Source: Pyrinomonadaceae bacterium
GTDB taxonomy: Bacteria > Acidobacteriota > Blastocatellia > Pyrinomonadales > Pyrinomonadaceae
NCBI GenBank assembly: GCA_017983495.1
Contig: JAGOBH010000004.1
Span: 124,001 to 188,000, forward strand
Direction: 5' to 3'
DNA length: 64,000 nt
Part shown: positions 1 to 8,907 of the stretch, piece by piece
How the letters are laid out: every line of letters starts with the position of its first letter
How positions within the stretch are numbered: position 1 is the first letter of the stretch
Notes under the pieces: generated by a model
What the model was told of the DNA's origin: nothing
Seen by the model: the letters and a program-made list of their open reading frames with translations, nothing else
Databases searched by the model: none
Translations under genes and position numbers: made by a program

Positions 1-1
1 T

Positions 2-3000
2 TTTAGCGAGTTGCTGACAGGCGAGCCTACGACACCGGCGGAGCAAAAGGCCACTGCACCCGCGGCAGTTCCGTCGCCTGAAAAGGTCCAGCCCGCTCAG
101 GTGAACACCGAAACATCGGTCGGCCACGACGTCGACGCCAAGGCACTGACCGGCCCGGCGAAAAAGATCGTCGACAACATGGAGCAGAGCCTAACCGTTC
201 CGACTGCTACCAGCTTTCGCAATATCCCGGTCAAAGTACTCGAAGAAAATCGCCGCCTGATCAACGAACATCTGCAGGCATCGGGCCGCGGCAAGGTATC
301 ATTTACCCATCTTATCGCCTGGGCGATCGTTAAAGCGGTGAAAGCGATCCCGAATCTTAATCACGGATTTGGCATTGTGAACGGTGCTCCGTCGCGGCTT
401 CTGCATTCATCCATCAATCTTGGTATAGCGATCGACATTGAGAAAAAGGATGGTTCGCGAAGTCTGCTCGTTCCCAATATCAAGGGTGCAGGCGACATGA
501 CATTTGCCGGATTTTTCGCGGCATACAATGAACAGGTCAAAAAAGCACGCGAGGGCAAGCTGGAGATCCCCGACTTTCAGGGAACCACGATCTCACTGAC
601 CAATCCCGGCACGATCGGCACCGTCGCGTCGAATCCGCGTCTGATGGCTGGCCAGAGTGCGATCATCGCGACCGGTGCGATCGAATATCCGGCTGAGTAT
701 CAAGCGATGACCGCCGCGGCTCTGTCGCAGATCGGTATCAGCAAGACGGTAACGGTCACCAGCACCTACGACCACCGCGTCATTCAGGGTGCCGAGAGCG
801 GCATGTTCCTGGCCCGCATTCATGAATGTCTGATCGGCCAGCATGGATTTTACGACGACATTTTCGCCGATCTCGAGATCTTGTATCCGCCCCACCGTTG
901 GGCTGAGGACTTTAACCCGTCGCTGTTCGGCGGCGACCGCATCAGCGAACAGATCGAGAAACAGGCAAACGTCTTACAGCTCATCAACGAGTATCGGATA
1001 CGCGGCCATCTACTGGCAGACATCGACCCGCTCAAAATGACGTCGCACATTGCGGCCGAACTCGACCTCGAGAATTTTGGCCTAACGATCTGGGATCTCG
1101 ACCGAGAATTCATCACCGGCGGGCTCCATGGCGAGAAAACGGCGACACTTCGTCGAATTCTCGATATTTTGCGAAAGGCGTATTGTGGCAAGGTCGGTAT
1201 CGAGTACCGCCACATTCAGGACAAAGACGAAAAAGAGTGGATCCGCCGACAGGTGCGGCAGCAGTTTGTCGATATCATACCGCTCTCGCCCGAGATCAAA
1301 AAAGAACTGTTGCAAAAACTCATTGAGGCAGAACAGTTCGAACAGTTCCTGCACAAGAAATATCTTGGCCAAAAACGCTTTTCGCTCGAGGGCTGCGAGA
1401 CGGTTATCCCGATGCTTGACCAACTCGTTGAGGGTGCTTCGGCACGCGGCGTCGATGAGGTCTATATGGGCATGGCCCATCGCGGCCGCTTAAATGTACT
1501 CTCGAATATTATCGGCGACCCCGAGACCGGTGATATGGCCGAGCGTATCTTCACCGTTTTCGAGGGCACCTCGCACCCCGATTTTCCGGCCGACGAGGGT
1601 GATGTCAAGTATCACCAAGGTGCCATCGGCGTTAAAAAGACCAAGGCCGGACGCGAGCTAAAGATCCAGCTTTCGTGTAACCCGAGCCATCTCGAAACCG
1701 TTAATCCGGTCGTCGAGGGCATGGCTCGTGCCCGTCAGGACGAACTCCGTGACGGACAAGGTAAATCGCGCGAAGAAACCTACTCACACGTTATGCCGCT
1801 ACTCCTGCACGGCGACGCCGCCTTCGCCGGGCAGGGCGTTGTCATGGAAACGCTGCAGCTTGCCGGACTTCCCGGCTATCGGACGGGCGGCACCATACAT
1901 CTGGTCATCAATAATCAGATCGGTTTTACGACGTCGCCAGGCCTGAGCCGCAGCTCGATCTACTCCACCGATGCCGCACAGATCACGCAGACGCCGATTT
2001 TTCACATTAATGGCGACGACCCTGAGGCCGCGTATCGCGTTATCCAGATCGCATTGGATTATCGACGAGAATACAACAAGGATGTCGTCCTCGACCTCGT
2101 CGGTTTCCGCCGCCTCGGCCATAACGAAGGCGACGAACCGAGCTACACTCAGCCCGTAATGTATGCTCGCGTAAAGGCTCACCCCGGAACACGACACCTT
2201 TATGCCGAGCTACTGCTCCGCGAAGGCGTCATAACCGAGGAGGATCTGACAGCAATGACCGATAAGGTCGTTGAGAAATACGAGGGCATACTGTCACGTG
2301 CCAAACAGATCGCGGCCGAGAAACCGGCCAAGGCCTCGCTCGCCGCACACGCGGTTGATGAGGACGGTTCCGCCATACTCGAGACTGGCATAACATCTGC
2401 TGTCTTGAAGCAAGTTGCCGAAAAGATCTCGCTTGTTCCGACCGAATTCAATATCAACCCGAAAATGGTCGGCCAGCTTGCACGTCGTGCGAAGATGGGT
2501 GACGGCGAAGTTCCTATGGACTGGGCGTTTGGCGAGGCAATGGCGATCGGTTCGCTTGTGCTCGAAGGCTTCCCTGTTCGTTTCAGCGGTCAGGATTCAG
2601 GCCGCGGTACATTCTCACAGCGGCACGCGTCGATGTACGACACCATGACCGGCGACCGCTGGGCTCCGCTCAACGAACTTCGAGATGATTCTAATCCGAA
2701 TGCCCGAGCCTACATTTTTGACAGTTCGCTTTCTGAGTATGGCGTACTCGGTTTCGAATATGGCTATTCCGTCGTTTCGCAAAACCAACTCGTTGCATGG
2801 GAAGCTCAGTTTGGCGATTTTTCGAACGGTGCTCAGATCGTCATCGATCAGTACATTGCTGCGTCTGAAGATAAATGGCAGCAAAAATGCCGCCTCGTGA
2901 TGCTGCTGCCACACGGTTACGAAGGCCAAGGGCCGGAGCATTCATCGGCGAGGCTCGAACGCTACCTTCAGCTCTGCGCCGAAAACAATCTGCAGGTCTG

Positions 3001-3580
3001 TTACCCGACATCGCCGGCACAGTATTTCCATTTGCTTCGCCGTCAGGTCAAACAGGAGATCGTCCGTCCGCTGATCGTTATGACGCCTAAGAGCCTATTG
3101 AGGCTGCCGGCCGCGAGTTCAGCAATCGATGAGCTTGAGACCGGCGGATTCCGGCCGGTCATCGACGACGCTCATATCAGCGAACGTTCAAAGGTCAAGC
3201 GAATCGTGGTTTGTAGCGGTAAGGTCTACTACGATCTCGAATCCGCTCGCGAAACGACCGACAACGGCGATGTCGCGATCGTCCGCCTGGAGCAATTTTA
3301 CCCGTTCCCAGCCGCCGGACTTTCCGAAGTATTTGCAACTTATCCGAATGCCCAAGAGATCGTTTGGACACAGGAAGAGCCGCAAAATATGGGCGGTTGG
3401 ACATTTGTAGAGCCGCGAATGCGGGACATCCTTCCGGCGGGATCCGGATTCAAATACATCGGCCGAACCGCGTCTGCCTCACCCGCAACCGGTTCGTACG
3501 CGATCCATAATTTGGAACAGGCAAAACTTGTGCAGGAATCGCTGGATATATCTGAAACGGGAAGTTCGGCAGCGGTTTAG
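2..3580 (+). CDS. kgd: Multifunctional 2-oxoglutarate decarboxylase/dehydrogenase E1 with fused E2 domain (5' partial)
   Basis: TCA-cycle enzyme acting on 2-oxoglutarate. The reading frame is open to the window edge (codons for F-S-E precede the first possible TTG start at 11), so the true start lies upstream. Numbering from that TTG: residues about 45-290 are a 2-oxoacid dehydrogenase acyltransferase (E2) catalytic domain ending in the DHRV active-site motif near residue 256. From about 300 onward it is the thiamine-diphosphate E1 component, with the GMAHRGRLNVLSN motif near 490, the GDAAF...NNQIGFTT cofactor region near 600-640, and a C-terminal transketolase-like domain. The same E2-E1 fusion is known from mycobacterial Kgd and corynebacterial OdhA. 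A proline/alanine-rich linker precedes E2. There is no stop or frameshift. The family is certain; the true N-terminus is not visible. Confidence 0.94.
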   Translation, partial: FSELLTGEPTTPAEQKATAPAAVPSPEKVQPAQVNTETSVGHDVDAKALTGPAKKIVDNMEQSLTVPTATSFRNIPVKVLEENRRLINEHLQASGRGKVSFTHLIAWAIVKAVKAIPNLNHGFGIVNGAPSRLLHSSINLGIAIDIEKKDGSRSLLVPNIKGAGDMTFAGFFAAYNEQVKKAREGKLEIPDFQGTTISLTNPGTIGTVASNPRLMAGQSAIIATGAIEYPAEYQAMTAAALSQIGISKTVTVTSTYDHRVIQGAESGMFLARIHECLIGQHGFYDDIFADLEILYPPHRWAEDFNPSLFGGDRISEQIEKQANVLQLINEYRIRGHLLADIDPLKMTSHIAAELDLENFGLTIWDLDREFITGGLHGEKTATLRRILDILRKAYCGKVGIEYRHIQDKDEKEWIRRQVRQQFVDIIPLSPEIKKELLQKLIEAEQFEQFLHKKYLGQKRFSLEGCETVIPMLDQLVEGASARGVDEVYMGMAHRGRLNVLSNIIGDPETGDMAERIFTVFEGTSHPDFPADEGDVKYHQGAIGVKKTKAGRELKIQLSCNPSHLETVNPVVEGMARARQDELRDGQGKSREETYSHVMPLLLHGDAAFAGQGVVMETLQLAGLPGYRTGGTIHLVINNQIGFTTSPGLSRSSIYSTDAAQITQTPIFHINGDDPEAAYRVIQIALDYRREYNKDVVLDLVGFRRLGHNEGDEPSYTQPVMYARVKAHPGTRHLYAELLLREGVITEEDLTAMTDKVVEKYEGILSRAKQIAAEKPAKASLAAHAVDEDGSAILETGITSAVLKQVAEKISLVPTEFNINPKMVGQLARRAKMGDGEVPMDWAFGEAMAIGSLVLEGFPVRFSGQDSGRGTFSQRHASMYDTMTGDRWAPLNELRDDSNPNARAYIFDSSLSEYGVLGFEYGYSVVSQNQLVAWEAQFGDFSNGAQIVIDQYIAASEDKWQQKCRLVMLLPHGYEGQGPEHSSARLERYLQLCAENNLQVCYPTSPAQYFHLLRRQVKQEIVRPLIVMTPKSLLRLPAASSAIDELETGGFRPVIDDAHISERSKVKRIVVCSGKVYYDLESARETTDNGDVAIVRLEQFYPFPAAGLSEVFATYPNAQEIVWTQEEPQNMGGWTFVEPRMRDILPAGSGFKYIGRTASASPATGSYAIHNLEQAKLVQESLDISETGSSAAV

Positions 3581-3606
3581 TCTCAAAAACAGTAGAAGAG
3601 AAGATT

Positions 3607-4740
3607 ATGATCCATCGCGGTAAAGTTCTGCCCGCCGTCGCGGTTTTTATCACAGCACTTGGTGTGCTGCTCGTTCTTGCTTGTCAGCCTAAGGCAGTTA
3701 TGAGCGAGGAGCCTTCGAAAGTGGCTGCTGCACAACCGGCACCGACGCCGCCTCTTATCAAAGAGCCGATCACGATCGCGGCTGTCGGTGACATGATGAT
3801 CGGGTCACCTTATCCAGATGACACACGGATGCCGCCAAATGACGGCGTCGACCTGTTTAAGGACGTCACTCCGGTACTTTCCGCGGCAGATCTTGCCTTC
3901 GGTAATCTCGAAGGGCCGATGACCGACAGCGGTGTTTCGGCAAAGTGTTCGGCAGGCTCGACGCGGTGCTATGCATTCCGAATGCCCACACGCTACGCTA
4001 AACACTTCAAGGCGGCAGGGTTTGACGTGATGAGCCTTGCCAACAATCACGCCGGTGACTTCGGTGAAAAAGGTCGCAGCGATACTCGGTCTGCACTCGA
4101 CAGCGTCGGCATCAAGCATGCCGGTAGCGATCGGACGACTTTATCGACCACGATCCTGGAGGTCAAAGGGAAACGCGTTGCCGTCATCGGTTTTGGCCAT
4201 AACAATGGTATGCCGAGCATCAACGATCTTGCCGGTGCCCGACAGCTCGTGCTTGAGACCAAGAAAAAGGCGGACATTGTAGTTGTATCATTTCATGGCG
4301 GAGCTGAGGGAACGGATCGGCAAAACGTGCCGAACCGCAGCGAGCTATTTCTCGGCGAAAACCGCGGCAACTTACCCGCCTTCGCTCACACGGTTATCGA
4401 CGCCGGTGCCGACCTCGTGCTCGGTCACGGCCCGCACGTCATGCGCGGCATGGAGGTCTACAAAGATCGCCTGATCGCCTATTCGCTTGGAAATTTTGCG
4501 ACTTACGGTTGGTTCCGGCTTGCCGGCGAGACTGCTTTAACAATGGTTCTCGAGGTCAAGCTCGACGCTGACGGCAAGTTTGTAGGCGGCAAGATCAACG
4601 CCGCCACGCTCGAGGGCAGAGGCATCCCGACCCTCGACCCAAGCGGCACGTCTATCCGCACGGTGCGTAATCTCTCGACTACTGATTTCGGTGTCAATGC
4701 CCCAAGGATCGCCGACGACGGTACCATCACCGCAAAATAA
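3607..4740 (+). CDS. CapA-family lipoprotein (metallophosphoesterase-like fold)
   Basis: A 377-residue exported protein starting 26 bp after kgd. The N-terminus is a hydrophobic signal ending in V-L-A-C, a plausible lipobox, so a membrane-anchored lipoprotein is likely. Family motifs are AAVGDMMIG near residue 60, GNLEGPMTD near 100, LANNHAGDFGEKG near 145, SFHGG near 230, and GHGPHVMRGMEVY followed by SLGNF near 275-300. These are the conserved metal-site segments of the CapA/PGA_cap family, named after a Bacillus poly-gamma-glutamate synthesis protein. No capB or capC genes are nearby, so a poly-gamma-glutamate role is not supported here. A cell-envelope phosphoesterase is an inference. The gene ends just before a clear terminator. 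Confidence 0.85.
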   Translation: MIHRGKVLPAVAVFITALGVLLVLACQPKAVMSEEPSKVAAAQPAPTPPLIKEPITIAAVGDMMIGSPYPDDTRMPPNDGVDLFKDVTPVLSAADLAFGNLEGPMTDSGVSAKCSAGSTRCYAFRMPTRYAKHFKAAGFDVMSLANNHAGDFGEKGRSDTRSALDSVGIKHAGSDRTTLSTTILEVKGKRVAVIGFGHNNGMPSINDLAGARQLVLETKKKADIVVVSFHGGAEGTDRQNVPNRSELFLGENRGNLPAFAHTVIDAGADLVLGHGPHVMRGMEVYKDRLIAYSLGNFATYGWFRLAGETALTMVLEVKLDADGKFVGGKINAATLEGRGIPTLDPSGTSIRTVRNLSTTDFGVNAPRIADDGTITAK

Positions 4741-4768
4741 ACATCGATCTCTGTGTTTACAGGACAAT

Positions 4769-4797
4769 GGGCTCGTTCGATATGAACGGGCCCTTTT
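4769..4797 (+). terminator. Rho-independent terminator after the CapA-family gene
   Basis: Ten-bp stem GGGCTCGTTC (4769-4778) pairing with GAACGGGCCC (4784-4793), one G-T wobble, loop GATAT, then TTTT. It lies 28 bp after the stop codon. Confidence 0.85.
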
Positions 4798-4813
4798 CCT
4801 ACACACTTCCAGG

Positions 4814-4841
4814 TTGACCGTCGAATGAGTAACAGTAATAA
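4814..4841 (+). promoter_or_regulatory. Candidate sigma-70 promoter for the propeller kinase
   Basis: TTGACC at 4814-4819, a 16-bp spacer, then TAATAA at 4836-4841, which sits 73 bp upstream of the kinase start. It lies between the terminator and the gene, so position fits. It was called by eye from consensus match only. Confidence 0.45.
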
Positions 4842-4914
4842 TCACTTAAACCTCGTGCGTGCGGCCGATTTTCGCTGCAGATTTTTTTCATCCAAAACGC
4901 GTGCGAGCTAGAAT

Positions 4915-7911
4915 ATGGCCCTGTCACTACGCAGACTTACGCTTGGGTTTTTGATCATTGCGTTCTTTTGTGCGTTCGGATTGGCGGCAAGCCAAAAGAT
5001 CGCTCCGCCCGATCAGTTTCTGATCAAGAAATGGACAACTGAAGAAGGTCTGCCGCAAAATACGGTGACCTCGATACTGCAAACCAATGACGGTTACTTA
5101 TGGCTTGGTACGTTCGGCGGACTTGCCAGATTTGACGGCATCAAATTCACGATTTTCGACTCCACGAACGCCCCGGGTTTAACAAGCAATCGTGTCCTGT
5201 CGCTTTACGAAGATCGCTGGAAGAGGCTTTGGGTCGGAACCGAGACGGGCGAGATCTATACGCTCGTCGACGGGAGATTTGTTGAACATAAATCAGATCC
5301 GGCGTTCAAGCGAACGACCGTATGGGAGTTTATTGAGGATGACAATGGAAGGTTTTATATTGCATCCGACTCTGGGCTGGAGCGTCTAGACTTTCTGGAG
5401 GATGGCTCGCTCATACCGGAGTCGGTAAAAATAATATCCAGGCAAAGGTGCTTCAAACTTGCAAAGGGGCCGGGTAATACCATTTGGACGTCAAACGGAA
5501 GGGCGTCCTTTGTAAAAGATGATGAATTGGTGCGGGCTGAATCGGTAGGCCAAGTGCTGCCCAAGAACATCCTCAAAATCGATTTTTCCGATCACGGAAG
5601 GATGATGGTTGGAACCATCAACTCACTCGGTTGGATGGACAATGGGAAGTTCGACAAACCGCTATTGGAAGTGGACGGAGGCAATTTCGGGGGTTACGCC
5701 ACAGCTTTCAGGTATGGCGACCTCTGGTTTCAGAAAGGAGCGGAACTATTTGTTTTTCGGGATGGCAGACGTGAAGACTATAACATTGGGGAATATGTAA
5801 CAGCAGGGTCCCGGGCGATGTTTTTCGATAAAGAAGAAAACCTTTGGCTAGCGACAGAGAGTGATGGCCTTGTGCGACTTACTAGGCGAAAGATCGGGCT
5901 GGTCGGCGACCTGACCGATCTCAATGTCTGGGGAAGATATGCACTTGCGCAAGACTCTGAAGGAGCAGTATGGATAGCTGGCTATGATCTGCTAAAAGTA
6001 AAGGATGGCAGTGTCGAGAGCATCCCGATCCCGGGAAATGTCGCCGGAACGAAATTGCTAAAATCACTCGCGATCGATGGTAACAATGTTTTATGGGTCG
6101 GGGAAATGACCAATTTGTACGTTGTCCGCGGTGGCAGACTTGAACCTATTCCAAAGTTCGGTGCGGATTCGATCAAATCCTTGTTCTTTGACAGGAAAAA
6201 TAACCTTTGGATAGGGAGCGGGAATGGGCTATGGAAATATAACAATGGTCAGATCGAGCACTACTCGACGGACAACGGACTCGTCGGAAATAGCGTTCAT
6301 TTCATTACGCAAACCAAGGACGATGCGATCTGGGTCGGTACCATCGGCGGCGTCAGTAAGTTTGTGAATGGTAGATTTGAAAATTTAACACCTGAAAATG
6401 GGCTCTCGGGCAACTATGTTCGCGAGATTCTTGAGGATATTGACGGCACGATTTGGATCGGCACCTACGGCGGTGGAATTAATCGTTTGCGTGATGGAAC
6501 GTTGGAGGCCATTACGACCGTCCAGGGCCTCCATGACAATTTTGTGTCCAGAATCCTTGTTGATGATTCAAACAAGTTTTGGATTTTGGGAAATCTCGGA
6601 ATATTCTCGGTTAGCCGCGACGAGTTAAATGCTGTTGCGGATCATAGTAAGAACAAGATGATCGGCTCGGTATTTGGCGTCTCCGACGGCATGAAGAGCA
6701 GCGAAGCAAGCGGCGGCCATCAATACGCCGGGATCAAAACGCGTGACGGTCGACTTTGGTTCCCGATGATCAAAGATGTCGTTATTATAGATCCCGCAAA
6801 CACTGATAGGTCGCCGCCGCGAGTCGCTATTGAGAGTGCCTCGACCCGATCCGACGATGCCGGATCACAATCAGAGACGACCATACTGACCGAATTCAGC
6901 TCCCTTTTTATACCAACGGGCCAGAGAGATCTTGAGATACGATTTACGGGCCTTAGTTTTACCAAGCCCGAAAAGATCCGATTTTATTATAAGCTCGTAG
7001 GCCTTGACGATGACTGGACAGATGCGGGTACACGGCGCTCGGCGATCTATCCGTATCTGCCTCCGGGAAACTACACGTTTCAGGTCCGGGCGGTAAACGC
7101 CAACGGGGTAATGAGTGATAATACGGCGGTTCTCGCTGTCGTAGTAGACAAGTACTTTTGGCAAACATCATGGTTTATCCTGTTCATCCTTTTCGCCTTG
7201 GCTATCGTCGCAATAGTGGGTTATAGGCTACGAATGCGTCAGCTTGAAACTCGCCGGCTAAAGCAAGTCGAGTTTTCAAAACAGCTTCTGAATGCACACG
7301 AAAGCGAACGCGGTCGCATCGCAACCGAGCTTCATGACGGACTTGGCCAAAACCTACTGATCATTAAGAATTGGGCTCAACTTGGGATTGATGCCTCCGA
7401 TGACCCGGCTGAAGTTCAAGAGCATTTGCAGCAGATTTCGGAAACCGCCGCACATGCATTGGATGAGACTCGAACGATCGTAAGAAATCTTTCGCCGCAA
7501 AATCTCAAGCGATTTGGCTTGACAGAAGCGATCATGAATATGATCGATCAGATCGAAAATGCGACCGGCGTTCTGTTTGAGCGGAAGATCGAGAGTATCG
7601 ATGGACTTTTTCCTGAAGAAGCAGAATTGAGCATTTTTCGAATCGTTCAGGAGTGTCTTAACAACGTGATCAAACATTCCGAGAGCCCCAGAGGCAGAGT
7701 AACGATAATACGGCTAGACGATACCGTTTCTATCGTAATCGCCGACTATGGCAAGGGTTTTGCGACAAAGCAATATTTTGAGTCAGATGGCCCAACTCGC
7801 GGGTTCGGCGTGCAGAGTGTTATGCAGCGAGTGAAATTGCTGGGTGGCGAGATAAATATCGACTCGAGAGAGCACGAAGGAACAAAGATACGTATTAGAC
7901 TTAGGGCATAA
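4915..7911 (+). CDS. Two-component-regulator-propeller sensor histidine kinase
   Basis: A 998-residue hybrid of an extracytoplasmic sensor and a cytoplasmic kinase. A signal sequence (residues 1-26) is followed by many WLGT/IWIGT-type regulator-propeller repeats (about 35-620), predicted to form seven-bladed propellers in the periplasm, then a Y_Y_Y Ig-like domain (about 680-755) and one transmembrane helix (about 760-785). The kinase is of the HisKA_3 type, with the phosphoacceptor His in TELHDGLGQNL near residue 806. The HATPase domain has an N-box (ECLNNVIKHS) and a glycine-rich region ending in GGEINIDSREHEGTKI. This kinase class pairs with NarL-type regulators, and one follows with a 1-bp gap. 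The ligand is unknown. In gut Bacteroidetes such propellers sense oligosaccharides, but no sugar-use genes are adjacent here. The ribosome-binding site is weak. Confidence 0.9.
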   Translation: MALSLRRLTLGFLIIAFFCAFGLAASQKIAPPDQFLIKKWTTEEGLPQNTVTSILQTNDGYLWLGTFGGLARFDGIKFTIFDSTNAPGLTSNRVLSLYEDRWKRLWVGTETGEIYTLVDGRFVEHKSDPAFKRTTVWEFIEDDNGRFYIASDSGLERLDFLEDGSLIPESVKIISRQRCFKLAKGPGNTIWTSNGRASFVKDDELVRAESVGQVLPKNILKIDFSDHGRMMVGTINSLGWMDNGKFDKPLLEVDGGNFGGYATAFRYGDLWFQKGAELFVFRDGRREDYNIGEYVTAGSRAMFFDKEENLWLATESDGLVRLTRRKIGLVGDLTDLNVWGRYALAQDSEGAVWIAGYDLLKVKDGSVESIPIPGNVAGTKLLKSLAIDGNNVLWVGEMTNLYVVRGGRLEPIPKFGADSIKSLFFDRKNNLWIGSGNGLWKYNNGQIEHYSTDNGLVGNSVHFITQTKDDAIWVGTIGGVSKFVNGRFENLTPENGLSGNYVREILEDIDGTIWIGTYGGGINRLRDGTLEAITTVQGLHDNFVSRILVDDSNKFWILGNLGIFSVSRDELNAVADHSKNKMIGSVFGVSDGMKSSEASGGHQYAGIKTRDGRLWFPMIKDVVIIDPANTDRSPPRVAIESASTRSDDAGSQSETTILTEFSSLFIPTGQRDLEIRFTGLSFTKPEKIRFYYKLVGLDDDWTDAGTRRSAIYPYLPPGNYTFQVRAVNANGVMSDNTAVLAVVVDKYFWQTSWFILFILFALAIVAIVGYRLRMRQLETRRLKQVEFSKQLLNAHESERGRIATELHDGLGQNLLIIKNWAQLGIDASDDPAEVQEHLQQISETAAHALDETRTIVRNLSPQNLKRFGLTEAIMNMIDQIENATGVLFERKIESIDGLFPEEAELSIFRIVQECLNNVIKHSESPRGRVTIIRLDDTVSIVIADYGKGFATKQYFESDGPTRGFGVQSVMQRVKLLGGEINIDSREHEGTKIRIRLRA

Positions 7912-7912
7912 T

Positions 7913-8575
7913 ATGTCGAAATTAATTAATGTACTGATTGCCGACGACCATCCAATTTTTCGGCAGGGATTATCCATCACCATTGAAAAAAACAAAAATA
8001 TCAAGGTGGTCGGCGAGGCAGATAATGGCGCGTTGGCCGTCGAGTTTGCGCGGAGCCTTCGACCGGACGTCATAATATTGGATATCGATATGCCCGTAAT
8101 GGACGGTATTGAGGCCGCACGCGAACTAAAGGCATCCGGGCTGTCGGCCAAGGTTGTCTTTCTTACAATGCACAAGGACAACTCAATATTGCGTTCACTC
8201 AGATCGCTAGGTGTAAAAGGGTACGTCTTGAAGGATTCGGCACTGAACGAGATCGGCAATTGTATAATTCGCGTTGCCGCTGGGGATACCTATCTGAGCC
8301 CGGCGTTAAACGATCTGATTCTCGAAAATGCTGAAGAGCCAAAACGAACTGAGATAACTCCACTGATAGGTACACTTTCACAAGCCGAACGTAATGTGCT
8401 GAAACTCGTGACCGAGTCCAAGACGAGCCGAGAGATCGCCGAAGCTCTATTCGTTACGGTCAGAACCGTCGAAACGCACCGATACAATATCTGCACCAAG
8501 CTGGAACTGAATGGCCCGAACGCCCTCTTTAAGTTTGCAATTCAGCACAAGCATGAGATCAACTCACTTGCCTGA
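7913..8575 (+). CDS. NarL/FixJ-family response regulator
   Basis: A 220-residue regulator cotranscribed with the propeller kinase (1-bp gap). The receiver domain (residues 5-125) has the acidic pair in ADDHP, the phosphoacceptor Asp in ILDIDMP (about 54), the switch Thr in LTMHK and the Lys in YVLKDSA. A LuxR-type helix-turn-helix (about 150-215) follows, with LVTESKTSREIAEAL and TVRTVETHRYNICTKL. All catalytic residues are intact. It is presumably phosphorylated by the kinase just upstream. The secreted-protein genes downstream are candidate targets, which is an inference from position only. Confidence 0.92.
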   Translation: MSKLINVLIADDHPIFRQGLSITIEKNKNIKVVGEADNGALAVEFARSLRPDVIILDIDMPVMDGIEAARELKASGLSAKVVFLTMHKDNSILRSLRSLGVKGYVLKDSALNEIGNCIIRVAAGDTYLSPALNDLILENAEEPKRTEITPLIGTLSQAERNVLKLVTESKTSREIAEALFVTVRTVETHRYNICTKLELNGPNALFKFAIQHKHEINSLA

Positions 8576-8907
8576 AAATACGTAGACTTACGTATGCTTT
8601 TTCAGTATATCTGCGTATTTCAATTCAATTTCCCTTATTTTAAAATCAAACCTTTAGGAAGATCTCGGCGCGGTTTCTGTTAGTAGTAAGTTTCACCCGC
8701 TGACTACTCATAGATGGGAATCTAACAAGAAGAGGGCTTGATATTTGACGGAAATCGAACGCAGATGCTCCTGACAGAGTCGGTACAACCCGCCGGACTG
8801 CATTCTTCACTGTCGAACCCTCTTGGCGATAGTTCACATCTTAAATGGCGCAAACATTAGGGTCGGACAGTGTCCGAAAAATGTCCTTTCAGTTTTTGTG
8901 GAGATTT
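8576..8907. other. Intergenic region with TACGTA inverted repeat
   Basis: This 332-bp gap contains no convincing gene. Right after the response-regulator stop lies TACGTA-GACT-TACGTA (8579-8594), two self-palindromic hexamers ten bases apart, followed by an AT-rich stretch to about 8650. The rest shows nothing recognisable. In-frame ATGs at 8845 and 8881 exist, but the signal peptide and ribosome-binding site favour a start at 8908 for the next gene. Confidence 0.35.
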
